Origin: Polynucleobacter sp. MWH-UH19D
GTDB taxonomy: Bacteria > Pseudomonadota > Gammaproteobacteria > Burkholderiales > Burkholderiaceae
Reading direction: 5' to 3'
Length of the DNA stretch: 64,000 nucleotides
NCBI RefSeq assembly: GCF_040409795.1
Contig: NZ_CP099571.1
Coordinates: 124,001 to 188,000, forward strand
Shown: piece after piece, positions 18,150 to 27,834 of the stretch
Position numbering within the stretch: position 1 is the first letter of the stretch
Layout of the letters: every line of letters begins with the position of its first letter
Translations under genes and position numbers: made by a program
Notes under the pieces: generated by a model
What the model was told of the DNA's origin: nothing
Databases searched by the model: none
The model's input: only the letters and a program-made list of their open reading frames with translations

Positions 18150-18874
18150 TAGGCTTTTCCTGACTTTCCTAATTCAGTGCGCATTTCTTTGATGACTTGT
18201 TCGTAACTATCTTTTCCAAAGATTGCTGAACCTGCTACAAATGTATCAGCACCAGCATGAGCAACTTGAGCGATGTTGTCGACTTTGATGCCACCATCAA
18301 CTTCAAGACGAATTTTTCGTCCAGTGTCAGCTTCATGGCGATCAAGCTTAGCGCGCACTTGTGCAATTTTTTGCAGAGTACTCGGAATAAAAGATTGACC
18401 ACCAAAACCTGGGTTGACTGACATTAGCAACACTAAGTCCAATAATTCGAGAGTATGGTCGAGGTGATCAAGAGGTGTGGCAGGATTTAAAACAAGACCA
18501 GCTTGGCAGCCTTGATCCCGAATCAAATTTAATGTGCGGTTTACATGAGGACTTGCTTCTGGGTGAAAGCTAATTAAATTGGCGCCCGCTTTTGCAAAGT
18601 CGGGAACGATGCGATCAACGGGTTCAATCATGAGATGAACATCAATTACTGCAGGCGCATCATCTTTTTGGGCGTAAGGACGTATAGCCTCACAAACCAA
18701 AGGGCCAATAGTGAGGTTAGGAACGTAGTGGTTATCCATCACATCAAAGTGAATCCAGTCAGCGCCCGCCACTAAAACATCTTGGACTTCCTTGCCTAGA
18801 CAGGCAAAGTCAGCCGACAAAATGGAGGGGGCAATGACAAATTGAGGATTTTGTGATGTTTTTTGGCTTTCCAT
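18149..18874 (-). CDS. rpe: Ribulose-phosphate 3-epimerase
   Basis: 241 residues, a TIM barrel with [21 protein letters not shown] (metal ligands), [13 protein letters not shown] and LEVDGGI motifs. It interconverts ribulose-5-phosphate and xylulose-5-phosphate in the pentose phosphate route. It heads the trp run and is translationally coupled to trpE. In many proteobacteria gph (phosphoglycolate phosphatase) lies between rpe and trpE; here there is none. It diverges from apaG with under 50 bases between starts. Confidence 0.96.
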   Translation of the reverse strand: MESQKTSQNPQFVIAPSILSADFACLGKEVQDVLVAGADWIHFDVMDNHYVPNLTIGPLVCEAIRPYAQKDDAPAVIDVHLMIEPVDRIVPDFAKAGANLISFHPEASPHVNRTLNLIRDQGCQAGLVLNPATPLDHLDHTLELLDLVLLMSVNPGFGGQSFIPSTLQKIAQVRAKLDRHEADTGRKIRLEVDGGIKVDNIAQVAHAGADTFVAGSAIFGKDSYEQVIKEMRTELGKSGKA

Positions 18875-18923
18875 CCCTAGATTCTAGCTTGCAGTTGGTC
18901 TTAGGATGGAGCAGAATTCCAGC

Positions 18924-19298
18924 ATGAATCCTCATGAAATCAGCATTACGGTCAAGACCCAGTACCTTCCTGACCAATCTGACCCAGATAATCGCCAATT
19001 TGCCTTTGCTTATACGATCACCATCCGTAATACCGGGTCAGCCAGTATTCAGCTTATAGCCCGCCATTGGTTCATCACAGATGGGGATAACGATGTTCAG
19101 GAGGTAAAAGGCCTAGGGGTAGTGGGTCAGCAGCCTTTGTTGCGCTCAGGGGAGCATTTTGAGTACACCAGCTGGGCAACCCTCCCAACCCCTGCAGGAA
19201 CCATGCGTGGTGAGTATTTTTGCGTTACAGAAGATGCCCAGTTTTTTCAGGCACCCATACCTGAATTTGCCTTAGTAATGCCGCGGACATTGCATTGA
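18924..19298 (+). CDS. apaG: ApaG family protein
   Basis: 124 residues from the ATG at 18924, the usual ApaG length; an in-frame ATG at 18906 would add six residues and is possible. It is a single immunoglobulin-like beta domain with TVKTQYLPDQSDP, YTITIRN, the GLGVVGQQPLL glycine loop and a GTMRGEYFC strand. E. coli mutants link ApaG to cobalt/magnesium resistance, but its molecular function is not established. Confidence 0.92.
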   Translation: MNPHEISITVKTQYLPDQSDPDNRQFAFAYTITIRNTGSASIQLIARHWFITDGDNDVQEVKGLGVVGQQPLLRSGEHFEYTSWATLPTPAGTMRGEYFCVTEDAQFFQAPIPEFALVMPRTLH

Positions 19299-19345
19299 TT
19301 TGATCCAATAACCAATAAGGCATTAAGGCAATAAAGCCCAATACA

Positions 19346-19459
19346 TTATTTTTTGCCTTTGCCTGTCCATAAGACAATAAATAACAATAGTCCTAGCGCG
19401 ATAGCGCCTTCAATGACAAACAGTAGCATTGGGTATTCATCAAGTAAATTGGCAATCAT
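19346..19459 (-). CDS. Possible small single-pass membrane protein (37 aa)
   Basis: A 37-codon frame starting at ATG 19459: a short acidic N-terminus (MIANLLDEYP), one long hydrophobic helix (about 11-31) and a basic KGKK tail, a typical positive-inside membrane peptide. Its start codon overlaps the mltA start codon on the opposite strand (the shared bases read CATG). No ribosome binding site is seen. The composition argues for a real protein, but it could be a chance frame; conservation would decide. Confidence 0.4.
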   Translation of the reverse strand: MIANLLDEYPMLLFVIEGAIALGLLLFIVLWTGKGKK

Positions 19460-20606
19460 GATTTTGAAATATAAATGGCTTGAAGTAAGTGTAGTCGTAA
19501 TTGCTGCAGTAACGACGATCACTTTGTTATCTTCCTGTTCCACCCCTCCAACAAGAGGAGCGGGATATCGAGTGAGTGGCTCAGGCGTAGCCCCTTCAAC
19601 ATACAGCTCATCAATCGCAAACTTTAGTGCAGTGTCATGGCAAGTTATTCCAGGGTGGCAGGAGGACGAGTTAATGCAAGCATGGCCAGCTTGGCAAAAG
19701 AGTTGTGAGGGCTTGCTCAAGCGCGGTTCACGCAACGGAGACATCAATTGGCGCCAGGTGTGTACCCAAGCTGGAAACGTCTCAAGCCGAGACACGCAAG
19801 CCATTCGTCGATATTTTGAAAACAACTTCCAAGCATACGAAGTCCGAAACAATTCTGGAGTGGATACGGGTTTGATTACTGGCTATTACGAGCCCGTAAT
19901 GAATGGCTCTCAAACTAGGACAAATCTTTACAGCGTGCCACTCTATACCTATCCTACTGCCTGGAAAAAATCTAAACCAAATCCTGCTCCCACTCGCGCT
20001 GAATTGATGAGCTCAGGGGTGTTAAAGGGTTCAGAAATTGCTTGGGTTCAGGATCCCGTTGCTGCGGCGTTTATGCAAATTCAGGGTTCAGGAAAAATTC
20101 GTCTTGAAGATGGTCGGGTGATGCGCTTGGGTTTTGCGGGAACGAATGATCAACCATTTAAGTCTTTTGCACAGTGGTTGTTAGACCGCAAAGAAATCAC
20201 GCGAAGCGAAGCTACGATGCAAGGAATTTCACAGTGGGCTAAACGCAATCCTGATCGCGTCAATGAAATGCTTAATGCAAATCCTCGTTTTGTCTTTTTC
20301 AAAGAATTGCCTAGTAATGTGGATGCGGATTTAGGGCCCACTGGTGCATTGGGTGTTCCATTGACGGGAGAACGTAGTATCGCAATCGATTTGCAAGCTA
20401 TGCCATTAGGTGCACCTGTATTTTTGGCAACAACTAGACCATTAAGTAATCAACCACTTCAAAAGCTGGTTTTTGCTCAAGATACCGGCAAAGCCATTGT
20501 CGGCGGGGTGCGAGCCGATTACTATTGGGGATCGGGTGACGCAGCAGGTGAAGCAGCAGGTCGTATGAAGCAGAATGGCAGGATGTGGTTGTTATTACCG
20601 CGGTAA
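19458..20606 (+). CDS. mltA: Membrane-bound lytic murein transglycosylase A
   Basis: 382 residues from ATG 19458, chosen because it gives a proper lipoprotein signal: a hydrophobic stretch ending LLSSC with lipidated Cys27. Longer in-frame starts (19353, 19413) would bury that signal. The MltA domain has GLITGYYEP, the QGSGKIRLEDG segment and GALGVPLT. A C-terminal 3D-type region reads VFAQDTGKAIVG and ends in RADYYWGSGDAAGEAAGRM with the catalytic-type aspartates. It cuts glycan strands from the outer membrane, forming 1,6-anhydro ends. Confidence 0.93.
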   Translation: MILKYKWLEVSVVVIAAVTTITLLSSCSTPPTRGAGYRVSGSGVAPSTYSSSIANFSAVSWQVIPGWQEDELMQAWPAWQKSCEGLLKRGSRNGDINWRQVCTQAGNVSSRDTQAIRRYFENNFQAYEVRNNSGVDTGLITGYYEPVMNGSQTRTNLYSVPLYTYPTAWKKSKPNPAPTRAELMSSGVLKGSEIAWVQDPVAAAFMQIQGSGKIRLEDGRVMRLGFAGTNDQPFKSFAQWLLDRKEITRSEATMQGISQWAKRNPDRVNEMLNANPRFVFFKELPSNVDADLGPTGALGVPLTGERSIAIDLQAMPLGAPVFLATTRPLSNQPLQKLVFAQDTGKAIVGGVRADYYWGSGDAAGEAAGRMKQNGRMWLLLPR

Positions 20607-20664
20607 TTAAAGTGATGCAAAAAAGATCAACAGAAATCAGAAACTAGCAAGTAAAAGGAAGTCG

Positions 20665-21441
20665 ATGAGCTACCAAACAATTTTGACTGAAGTGGATGGC
20701 AAAGTTGCCACTATTACATTGAATCGTCCTGAAGTATTGAACGCGCTCAATGATCAATTAATGGATGAGCTTGGTGAAGCCTTGCTGAAGTTTGATGCGG
20801 ATGACAACATTGGCTGCATTATTGTCACGGGTAGCGAAAAGGCATTTGCTGCTGGTGCAGATATCGCCTCTATGGCAAAGCGCAGCTTGCAAGATGTGTA
20901 TCGACATAATTTTATTTCTCGTAATTGGGAGCACATGCAGAAAGTGCGCAAGCCTGTGATTGCGGCGGTTTCTGGATATGCATTGGGTGGTGGTTGCGAG
21001 CTAGCTATGATGTGCGACACGATCATGGCTGCTGATAACGCCAAGTTTGCACAACCTGAAATTAAGTTAGGCATCATTCCTGGCGCTGGTGGAACTCAAC
21101 GTCTTCCTCGCGCAGTTTCAAAAGCAAAAGCAATGGATTTGGCTTTAACTGGTCGGATGATGGATGCCGCTGAAGCCGAGCGTGCTGGCTTGGTGTCGCG
21201 GATATTTCCGAAGGCGGAATTATTGAAAGAAGTTAAAGCAATCGCTAAAGATATTGCTGATATGCCTTTGCTAACAACCATGATGGTGAAAGAAGCTGTC
21301 AATACTGCATACGAGACCACACTATCGCAAGGCATTCATTTTGAGCGTCGCTTGTTCCATGCGTGCTTTGGAACTAACGATCAAAAAGAAGGCATGGCTG
21401 CCTTTATGGAAAAGCGGCCTGCTAAATTCACAAATTCCTAA
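20665..21441 (+). CDS. Enoyl-CoA hydratase (crotonase family)
   Basis: 258 residues, the usual length for short-chain enoyl-CoA hydratase. The CoA/oxyanion signature [10 protein letters not shown] and the pair of catalytic glutamates, in [10 protein letters not shown] and [19 protein letters not shown], are both present. That supports a true hydratase rather than an isomerase. It adds water to trans-2-enoyl-CoA in fatty acid or aromatic-acid degradation. An AAGGAAG site lies before the ATG. No other beta-oxidation genes are adjacent, so the physiological chain length is unknown. Confidence 0.93.
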   Translation: MSYQTILTEVDGKVATITLNRPEVLNALNDQLMDELGEALLKFDADDNIGCIIVTGSEKAFAAGADIASMAKRSLQDVYRHNFISRNWEHMQKVRKPVIAAVSGYALGGGCELAMMCDTIMAADNAKFAQPEIKLGIIPGAGGTQRLPRAVSKAKAMDLALTGRMMDAAEAERAGLVSRIFPKAELLKEVKAIAKDIADMPLLTTMMVKEAVNTAYETTLSQGIHFERRLFHACFGTNDQKEGMAAFMEKRPAKFTNS

Positions 21442-21459
21442 TGTTGAATTTAAAGCTGC

Positions 21460-22656
21460 TTAACTTTTCTCTAAAAAGCGTTGAGCTAATTTGACCCAGT
21501 AGTTCACTCCCACTGGGATCAAGGCATCATTAAAGTCATAGGATGGGTTATGCAGATGGCATGGACCCATACCATGCCCAGTCGATCGATGGTCGCCATC
21601 CCCATTTCCTAAAAAGACATAGCACCCAGGTTTTTCTAGCAACATAAAGGCAAAGTCTTCAGCGCCCATAGTTGGATCAATAGATGTATTGACGCGTTGT
21701 TTGCCTACTAGCTCAGTCATCACCTGGCTTGCAAACTCTACTTCAGTTGCATGATTGATTAAGGGTGGATAGTTTCTTGAAAATGTAATTTCAGCTTGGC
21801 AGTCAAATGCACCCGCAACATTATGAGCAACTTCTCGCAAGCGCTGTTCGATCAGATCTAATACTTCTAAAGTGAACGTGCGCACAGTGCCGCCAATAAA
21901 AGCGCTGTCTGGAATAACGTTACTGGTTTCGCCCGCATGAAATTGCGTTACTGAAAGCACTGCCGCATCTACAGGGCGTTTGTTGCGAGTAATAATGCTT
22001 TGCAAAGCTAATACCACTTGCGCGCCAGCAAACACTGGATCTGCGCTGTTATGTGGAAGGGCGGCATGACCACCCTTGCCAGTGACGGTAATCTCGAATG
22101 TATTACTTGATGCCATCATCGGACCAGCTGTTACACCGAAATCACCCTCAGCTAAACCTGGCCAGTTATGTAATCCAAATACTGCATCACAAGGAAATTG
22201 TTCAAATAAACCATCTTTGATCATTTCACGAGCCCCAGCACCACCTTCTTCTGCTGGCTGGAAAATAAAAATCATACTGCCTTTGAAATCACGATGATTT
22301 GATAAATATTGTGCAGCACCTAAGAGCATGGCAGTGTGCCCATCATGACCGCAGGCGTGCATCTTTCCAGGATTGCGTGAAGCGTGTGCAAAATTGTTGT
22401 GCTCTTGTAAGGGCAGTGCATCCATGTCTGCACGCAAACCAATCATCTTGCCAGGGCCTAGCTCTCCATCGAGTCGTCCGACGACGCCTGTTTTACCCAT
22501 TCCTCTAAATACAGTAATGCCCCAGCTAGAAAGGGCTTCTGCAACTAAATCAGCTGTGCGATTTTCTTCAAAACGCAATTCGGGATGCGCATGAATGTTG
22601 CGCCGAATATCTTGTATTTCAGGAGCGGACTCAATTATTTCTGGAAGTAAATGCAT
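21460..22656 (-). CDS. M20-family amidohydrolase (hippurate hydrolase / N-acyl amino acid type)
   Basis: 398 residues. Zinc-binding motifs HACGHDGHTAML and QPAEEGGAGAREM, and a late GAEDFAFM with the metal-ligand Glu, place it in the HipO/AbgB/aminoacylase subfamily. A lid/dimerisation domain lies in the middle (about 185-300). It hydrolyses an N-acyl amino acid or related amide in the cytosol; the acyl group is not predictable. It is convergent with the enoyl-CoA hydratase gene and 99 bases upstream of nothing but its own promoter region, with bioD ending on the same strand beyond that gap. Confidence 0.9.
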   Translation of the reverse strand: MHLLPEIIESAPEIQDIRRNIHAHPELRFEENRTADLVAEALSSWGITVFRGMGKTGVVGRLDGELGPGKMIGLRADMDALPLQEHNNFAHASRNPGKMHACGHDGHTAMLLGAAQYLSNHRDFKGSMIFIFQPAEEGGAGAREMIKDGLFEQFPCDAVFGLHNWPGLAEGDFGVTAGPMMASSNTFEITVTGKGGHAALPHNSADPVFAGAQVVLALQSIITRNKRPVDAAVLSVTQFHAGETSNVIPDSAFIGGTVRTFTLEVLDLIEQRLREVAHNVAGAFDCQAEITFSRNYPPLINHATEVEFASQVMTELVGKQRVNTSIDPTMGAEDFAFMLLEKPGCYVFLGNGDGDHRSTGHGMGPCHLHNPSYDFNDALIPVGVNYWVKLAQRFLEKS

Positions 22657-22755
22657 TGTTTCATCTTATCCGAAACTGAATTGAAGTGCATCTCAAACAA
22701 CGATATGCATGAGTATTTCTCGTATTAAAGCTGTATCTGGAGCTTGATGAGAAGT

Positions 22756-23475
22756 TTATGCTGCTGGTAGCTGAATATGCTGCGCAGCAAACTTCAGCGC
22801 GTCAATTGAATAGGGTTGATTACTGAGTTTTTGAAGATTTACTGGTAGCTTTGGTATCAACCCTAAGAAGGGGGTATTGATTCGGGATTGAAGCGTTTCA
22901 ATATTGTCCTTCAATAAATCCATTTCGTGATCCAAGGTATTTGCAATCCATCCCGCCATGACAAGTTTGCGTGCACGAATAGCCTCGATCGTCAGTAGCG
23001 CATGATTGATGCACCCTAATTTCATACCCACCACCAAAATGACGGGTAGCTGAATTTGTTGGGCAAAATCACCCAGGTCGAATTTGTCATCAATTGGAAC
23101 TAGAAAACCGCCTGCTCCTTCGACAACAACACAGTCTTTGTTCTTTTGTAGATCGTTGAAGGCCTTCAACATGGTTTCGAGCTCAAGCCGCATGCCATTT
23201 GCTTTTGCAACCAGATGCGGCGCAGCTGGTTTATCTAAAACATATGGACATAGATCGAGCTCACCTGGCTGTAGATTTGAAGCGATTCGTAGAGTTTCCA
23301 AATCTTCGTTGAGTGGCTGACCATTTTGTTCTGTATAGGTGCCAGCAACTACCGGCTTAAAACCAATAGCTTGTTTGCCTGATTCTCGTAACTTTAGAAT
23401 TAGGGCGCCGCTTACTAAAGTTTTCCCAACCTCAGTATCAGTTCCAGTAATAAGGAATCCAGGTAATGTACCCAT
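22756..23475 (-). CDS. bioD: Dethiobiotin synthetase
   Basis: 239 residues from ATG 23475; a TTG one codon upstream is also in frame but unlikely. P-loop GTDTEVGKT sits at the N-terminus and EGAGGFLVP is the conserved active-site segment. It carboxylates 7,8-diaminopelargonate with CO2 and ATP. Its ATG overlaps the bioF stop by one base (TGATG), so the two are coupled. It is last in bioA-bioF-bioD. Confidence 0.96.
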   Translation of the reverse strand: MGTLPGFLITGTDTEVGKTLVSGALILKLRESGKQAIGFKPVVAGTYTEQNGQPLNEDLETLRIASNLQPGELDLCPYVLDKPAAPHLVAKANGMRLELETMLKAFNDLQKNKDCVVVEGAGGFLVPIDDKFDLGDFAQQIQLPVILVVGMKLGCINHALLTIEAIRARKLVMAGWIANTLDHEMDLLKDNIETLQSRINTPFLGLIPKLPVNLQKLSNQPYSIDALKFAAQHIQLPAA

Positions 23476-24719
23476 CAATAGGCTTTCTCAAGCACGCGTT
23501 GCTCGATTGAATGAAGTGTATTGATGAGTGTGCGTAGATCATCCTCGCTGTGATTTGCGGAAAAAGTAATTCTCAAGCGTGAGCTTCCTATCGGAACGGT
23601 GGGCGGTCTGATTGCCGGAATCCAATAGCCAGCTTCATCTAGTAATTTTGCAGCCATTAAGGCATTGGCGTTGCTACCTAAAATGATGGGCTGAATTGGT
23701 GTGCAGGAAAGTACTTTTTCCCAGTGAGAGAACTTCATTTCGGATTGCCAAATACTAATTAATCGATTTAAGTGGGCGCGACGTTGCGCGCCCTCATCGG
23801 ACTCAATGATTTTCAGGCTTTGCAGCAAGGCATGCGCAATTGCTGGTGGAGTAGCTGTGCTGTAAATATAAGGCCGACCTTTTTGAACGAACCATTCGAT
23901 AAAAGTATTTTTTGCACAGATAAATGCACCGCTAACTCCAGCCGCCTTGCCCAAAGTCCCGATATAAATAATGCGGTCAGAGCGAATTTGTTCTTGCTCT
24001 AAAACGCCGTGCCCTTGTTGACCTAAGACTCCAAAGCCATGAGCGTCATCTAATAGTAAAAGCGCATCGCATTGCTCAGCAATATTGAGTAATTTTTTTA
24101 TAGGACCTAGATCGCCATCCATACTAAAAACGGCATCGGTCACAATGAGTTTGAGTGCTTTAGTATCCTTTTGAAGATCTCTAAGCAAGAGTTCGGGTTG
24201 GGTGTGATCGAAGAGTGTGACACTGGCATTGGATTGGGCACTCGCTAAACGAACGCCATCAATCAGTGAAGCATGATTGAGTCTGGCAGAGTAAATGCTG
24301 ATATTGCCTCGCGGAGTCAGTCTTGCAAGCCCAGTAATAGCAGTCAGATTGGCAAGATATCCTGTGCTGAAAAATAATGCGCGTGAATTAGGAATGTGTT
24401 TAGCCTGAAACGCGGCTAATTGTTTTTCTAATAAATCATGTGCAATGTGATGGCCGCTGATTAAATGAGATGCACCGCTGCCTACACCGTACTTACGCGC
24501 ACCTTCAGCCAAGGCTTCTATGATCTTGGGGTGATTAGCTAGGCCCAAGTAATCATTGCTACAAAAGGCCTTCAGCTCACGATTGCTAACCAATGCCTTG
24601 GTGTCGCAAGGCGTTTTAGTAATGCGCAATTGACGCTTCAATAATTGCAAATCTAAGTCTGCAATTTGTTCTTCAGCTAGCGTTAATGCCTTAAATGAAT
24701 TGGCTGGCGATTGACTCAT
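23475..24719 (-). CDS. bioF: 8-amino-7-oxononanoate synthase
   Basis: 414 residues, alpha-oxoamine synthase family. FCSNDYLGLANHP opens the catalytic domain, SMDGDLGP and LLLDDAHGFGVLG hold the PLP ring, and the Schiff-base lysine lies in GTLGKAAGVSGAF. It condenses pimeloyl-ACP (or CoA) with alanine. Its ATG overlaps the bioA stop (ATGA). Confidence 0.96.
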   Translation of the reverse strand: MSQSPANSFKALTLAEEQIADLDLQLLKRQLRITKTPCDTKALVSNRELKAFCSNDYLGLANHPKIIEALAEGARKYGVGSGASHLISGHHIAHDLLEKQLAAFQAKHIPNSRALFFSTGYLANLTAITGLARLTPRGNISIYSARLNHASLIDGVRLASAQSNASVTLFDHTQPELLLRDLQKDTKALKLIVTDAVFSMDGDLGPIKKLLNIAEQCDALLLLDDAHGFGVLGQQGHGVLEQEQIRSDRIIYIGTLGKAAGVSGAFICAKNTFIEWFVQKGRPYIYSTATPPAIAHALLQSLKIIESDEGAQRRAHLNRLISIWQSEMKFSHWEKVLSCTPIQPIILGSNANALMAAKLLDEAGYWIPAIRPPTVPIGSSRLRITFSANHSEDDLRTLINTLHSIEQRVLEKAY

Positions 24720-26062
24720 GAAAGCGCCTTATCCAAGGCTTTCTTTACAGATTGCCCCATTGCGTTAGTTTCTTCTTCAGAAAGAATGTAAGGGGGCATT
24801 ACATAAACAGTATTGGCAATGGGTCGAATGAGAATCCCCTCAGACAAACTCTTCGCAAACATTTCGCGAGGGAAGGCTTGTAAATTTTTTATAGAAGATG
24901 GCTTGATATCAAATGCCAAAATCATTCCCTGCTGACGCCAGTGTTCTACTCGTGAATCAGTCTTTGCCCATTCAAAAGCTGTTGCCAGTTCTTTTGAACG
25001 AATTTGATTTTTCTCAAGCACGTTTTCAGATTCAAAAATTTCTAGACAGGCTAAAGCTGCTGCACAAGCAAGGGGATTTCCAGTGTAAGAATGTGAGTGC
25101 AAGAAACCTTGCTGAACTTGATCTTGGTAAAACGCTTGGTAAATTTTGTCAGTTGTCATGCAAAGCGAAAGCGGAAGATAACCACCGCTAATGCCTTTGG
25201 AAAGTGTCAGAAAATCTGGCCAAATGTTTGCATGTTCACAAGCGAAGAATTTACCGCTACGCCCACATCCTACAGCGATTTCATCGGCAATCAAATGTAT
25301 GTCATATTGATCACATAATTTTCTTACAAGCCGTAAATATTCAGGTGAATGCATGGCCATCTGCCCAGCGCATTGCACTAATGGCTCAACAATGATCGCT
25401 GCAATATTTTCATGTTCTTTTTCAAATAGCTCTTGCAGTCTCTGTGCTGCATCTTTTGCAACGTCTTCAGCACTCATCCCATTTTTTGCTTTGCGAGCAT
25501 CAGGAGATAGCGCAGTAAAAACATTTTGTAAAAGTGAACCATAGGCCTCACGAAAAATAGCGACGTCAGTTACTGCTAGTGCGCCTAATGTTTCTCCGTG
25601 ATAACCGTTTTCAAGACAAACAAATTTTTTCTTGTTTGGTTTGTTGTTGTGCTGCCAGTAGTGGTGACTCATCTTGAGCGCGATCTCGACAGCAGATGCA
25701 CCATCCGATGCATAAAAGACATGGCCCAAGCGATGCTGGGTCAGGGCAGATAATTTTTCAGAAAGCTCAACGACGGGTTGGTGAGTGAAGCCTGCGAGCA
25801 TGACATGCTCAATTTTTTCTAGTTGTGCATGAATTGCTTGATTGATATGAGGGTTAGAGTGACCAAATAGATTGGTCCACCATGAGCTAATGCAATCTAA
25901 AAGTGCATTTCCCTGCTCGTCATATAGCCAAGCCCCTTTACCTTTGGTGATGGCGATCAGCGGAAAGGACTCATGCTGCTTCATTTGGGTGCAGGGGTGC
26001 CAAACGGCTGCCAAGCTGCGATCAATGAGGGTGGCTTGATTTAGATCGGAAATAACCTTCAT
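24716..26062 (-). CDS. bioA: Adenosylmethionine-8-amino-7-oxononanoate aminotransferase
   Basis: 448 residues from ATG 26062. An upstream in-frame ATG at 26131 would leave only 20 bases to the divergent bioB start and adds 23 basic residues not typical of the family, so I prefer 26062. It has the family WHPCTQM near the N-terminus, DCISSWWTNLFGH, the HGETLGAL cofactor loop, IADEIAVGCGRSG and the PLP lysine in TLSKGISGGYLPLS. It uses S-adenosylmethionine as amino donor to make diaminopelargonate. Confidence 0.95.
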   Translation of the reverse strand: MKVISDLNQATLIDRSLAAVWHPCTQMKQHESFPLIAITKGKGAWLYDEQGNALLDCISSWWTNLFGHSNPHINQAIHAQLEKIEHVMLAGFTHQPVVELSEKLSALTQHRLGHVFYASDGASAVEIALKMSHHYWQHNNKPNKKKFVCLENGYHGETLGALAVTDVAIFREAYGSLLQNVFTALSPDARKAKNGMSAEDVAKDAAQRLQELFEKEHENIAAIIVEPLVQCAGQMAMHSPEYLRLVRKLCDQYDIHLIADEIAVGCGRSGKFFACEHANIWPDFLTLSKGISGGYLPLSLCMTTDKIYQAFYQDQVQQGFLHSHSYTGNPLACAAALACLEIFESENVLEKNQIRSKELATAFEWAKTDSRVEHWRQQGMILAFDIKPSSIKNLQAFPREMFAKSLSEGILIRPIANTVYVMPPYILSEEETNAMGQSVKKALDKALS

Positions 26063-26151
26063 ATTTGATATTTGACCACTAGTTTTTCCTAATTTCGGCT
26101 TCCATCTGTTATGTTTATGCCTGAGATTCATCTATTTTCTGGAATTTACCC
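26063..26151. promoter_or_regulatory. Divergent bioA/bioB control region
   Basis: 89 bases between the chosen starts of bioA (minus) and bioB (plus) must hold both promoters. I looked for a BirA operator (TTGTAAAC / GTTTACAA half-sites) and found none, and no convincing -10/-35 pair stands out. How the biotin genes are regulated cannot be read here. Confidence 0.4.
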
Positions 26152-27189
26152 ATGCTGGACGCTCAAACTGTAGAAAAACCCCTCACTCAGATCAAATCCA
26201 AGGCGGAATTGCGTAAAGAGCTTGATGCAGCAGGTGAATGGACTGTAGCCCAGGTGGAGGCTTTATTTGCTTTGCCTTTTAACGAGCTAATGCTCAAAGC
26301 TCAGGAGACTCATAAGGCCTATTTTCCTGAGGGTGATGTCGAGTTGGCAACTTTATTGTCGATTAAGACTGGCGGATGTCCTGAAGACTGCGGTTATTGC
26401 CCGCAAGCAGCTCGTTACGACACGGATGTAAAGGCAGAAAAGTTGATGGGTTTGGAAGAGGTTCTGGAGGCGGCTAAAGCAGCCAAAGCAGCAGGATCTA
26501 ATCGTTTTTGTATGGGAGCTGCATGGCGTGAGCCCAAGGACCGCGATATTGAAAAAGTGACTGCCATGATCAAAGGCGTCAAGGCTTTGGGTCTTGAGAC
26601 TTGTGCCACTTTGGGGATGTTAGAGGCAGATCAGGCTCAAGCCTTGTCCGATGCTGGTCTCGACTTTTATAACCATAATCTTGATACAAGCGAAGATTTT
26701 TATCGTTCGGTGATTTCGACGCGAGGATATCAGGATCGCCTAGATACGATTTCCAATGTGCGCTCAGCTGGGATGTCAGTGTGCTGTGGTGGCATCGTTG
26801 GCATGGGTGAGTCGCGTGAGCAACGCGCCGCCTTTTTGACGCGTTTAGCGAACTTAAGCCCTTATCCAGAATCCGTCCCAATTAATCATTTGGTGCCAGT
26901 TGCTGGCACACCATTGGCGGACCAAAAGCCCTTAGATCCCTTGGAATTTGTAAGAACGATTGCGGTTGCACGCATTACGATGCCCAAAGCACGAGTTCGC
27001 TTATCAGCAGGCCGCCAAGAGCTTGGAAGGGCTGTTCAGGCTATGTGTTTCTTGGCTGGCGCAAACTCTATTTTCTATGGTGAGCAATTACTCACTACCG
27101 GTAATCCCGAGGCGGAACAAGACCGCGCACTCTTGGCTGAGCTTGGTTTAAAGACGAAGCAAAGCTGCAAAGCAGAGGTCTTGGTTTAA
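26152..27189 (+). CDS. bioB: Biotin synthase
   Basis: 345 residues, a radical SAM TIM barrel. The [4Fe-4S] motif is CPEDCGYC (CxxxCxxC), followed by the family YDT. The second [2Fe-2S] cluster ligands are represented by Cys in [16 protein letters not shown] and the late VRLSAGR arginine. It inserts sulfur into dethiobiotin. It diverges from bioAFD and is followed at 15 bases by coq7, probably in one transcript. bioC and bioH are not in this window. Confidence 0.97.
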   Translation: MLDAQTVEKPLTQIKSKAELRKELDAAGEWTVAQVEALFALPFNELMLKAQETHKAYFPEGDVELATLLSIKTGGCPEDCGYCPQAARYDTDVKAEKLMGLEEVLEAAKAAKAAGSNRFCMGAAWREPKDRDIEKVTAMIKGVKALGLETCATLGMLEADQAQALSDAGLDFYNHNLDTSEDFYRSVISTRGYQDRLDTISNVRSAGMSVCCGGIVGMGESREQRAAFLTRLANLSPYPESVPINHLVPVAGTPLADQKPLDPLEFVRTIAVARITMPKARVRLSAGRQELGRAVQAMCFLAGANSIFYGEQLLTTGNPEAEQDRALLAELGLKTKQSCKAEVLV

Positions 27190-27204
27190 GTTATTTCTTA
27201 GCAA

Positions 27205-27834
27205 ATGTTGCCGATTGACCGTCTGATTATTGAGTTTGATACCGCTCTGCGATCAGTCGTTGGAGGTGCAAATGCTGGCCGCCCAACACCAGAATCTGAG
27301 TCGGCTGTAAAACATTCTCTTGACCCCACCGAGCGCAAACATGCGGCTGGATTAATGCGAGTAAATCACGTTGGTGAAGTTTGTGCGCAAGCACTGTATC
27401 AATCACAAAAATTGGTAGCGCGCGACCCTCAAATTCGAGCAATGTTAGAGCACTCTGCGCAAGAAGAAATGGATCACTTAGCTTGGTGCGAAACTCGTCT
27501 TAAAGAGTTGGATTCACATACAAGTTATTTGAATCCGTTTTGGTATGCAGGATCCTTTGCGATTGGCTTACTGGCTGGCTTAGCGGGCGATAAATGGAGT
27601 TTAGGTTTTGTTGCTGAAACAGAAAAACAGGTTGAGGCACATCTTGAAAATCATCTTGAAAAATTACCACTAGAGGACCAACGTTCTCGAGCAATTGTTG
27701 ATCAGATGCGTATCGACGAGATTGAGCATGGGCAAGCTGCTTTACATGCTGGTGGCGCCACTCTCCCAGAGCCAATTCAGAAGGTGATGCAAGCAGTTTC
27801 GAAGGTAATGACCACTACCGCTTACAGAATTTAG
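27205..27834 (+). CDS. coq7: Coq7-type demethoxyubiquinone (2-polyprenyl-3-methyl-6-methoxybenzoquinol) hydroxylase
   Basis: 209 residues, a ferritin-like di-iron four-helix bundle. Metal ligands appear in the repeated ExxH patterns [38 protein letters not shown] and IDEIEHGQ. It hydroxylates C6 of the quinone ring with O2. Its presence implies that UbiF may be lacking, as is usual in betaproteobacteria. It has an N-terminal extension of about 45 residues before the first ligand helix. Confidence 0.95.
   Translation: MLPIDRLIIEFDTALRSVVGGANAGRPTPESESAVKHSLDPTERKHAAGLMRVNHVGEVCAQALYQSQKLVARDPQIRAMLEHSAQEEMDHLAWCETRLKELDSHTSYLNPFWYAGSFAIGLLAGLAGDKWSLGFVAETEKQVEAHLENHLEKLPLEDQRSRAIVDQMRIDEIEHGQAALHAGGATLPEPIQKVMQAVSKVMTTTAYRI

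Noticed and set aside
19460..19852. N-terminal part of the 168-codon minus-strand frame opposite mltA
   Set aside because: Only the last 37 codons look protein-like; the rest lies antisense to the mltA domain.
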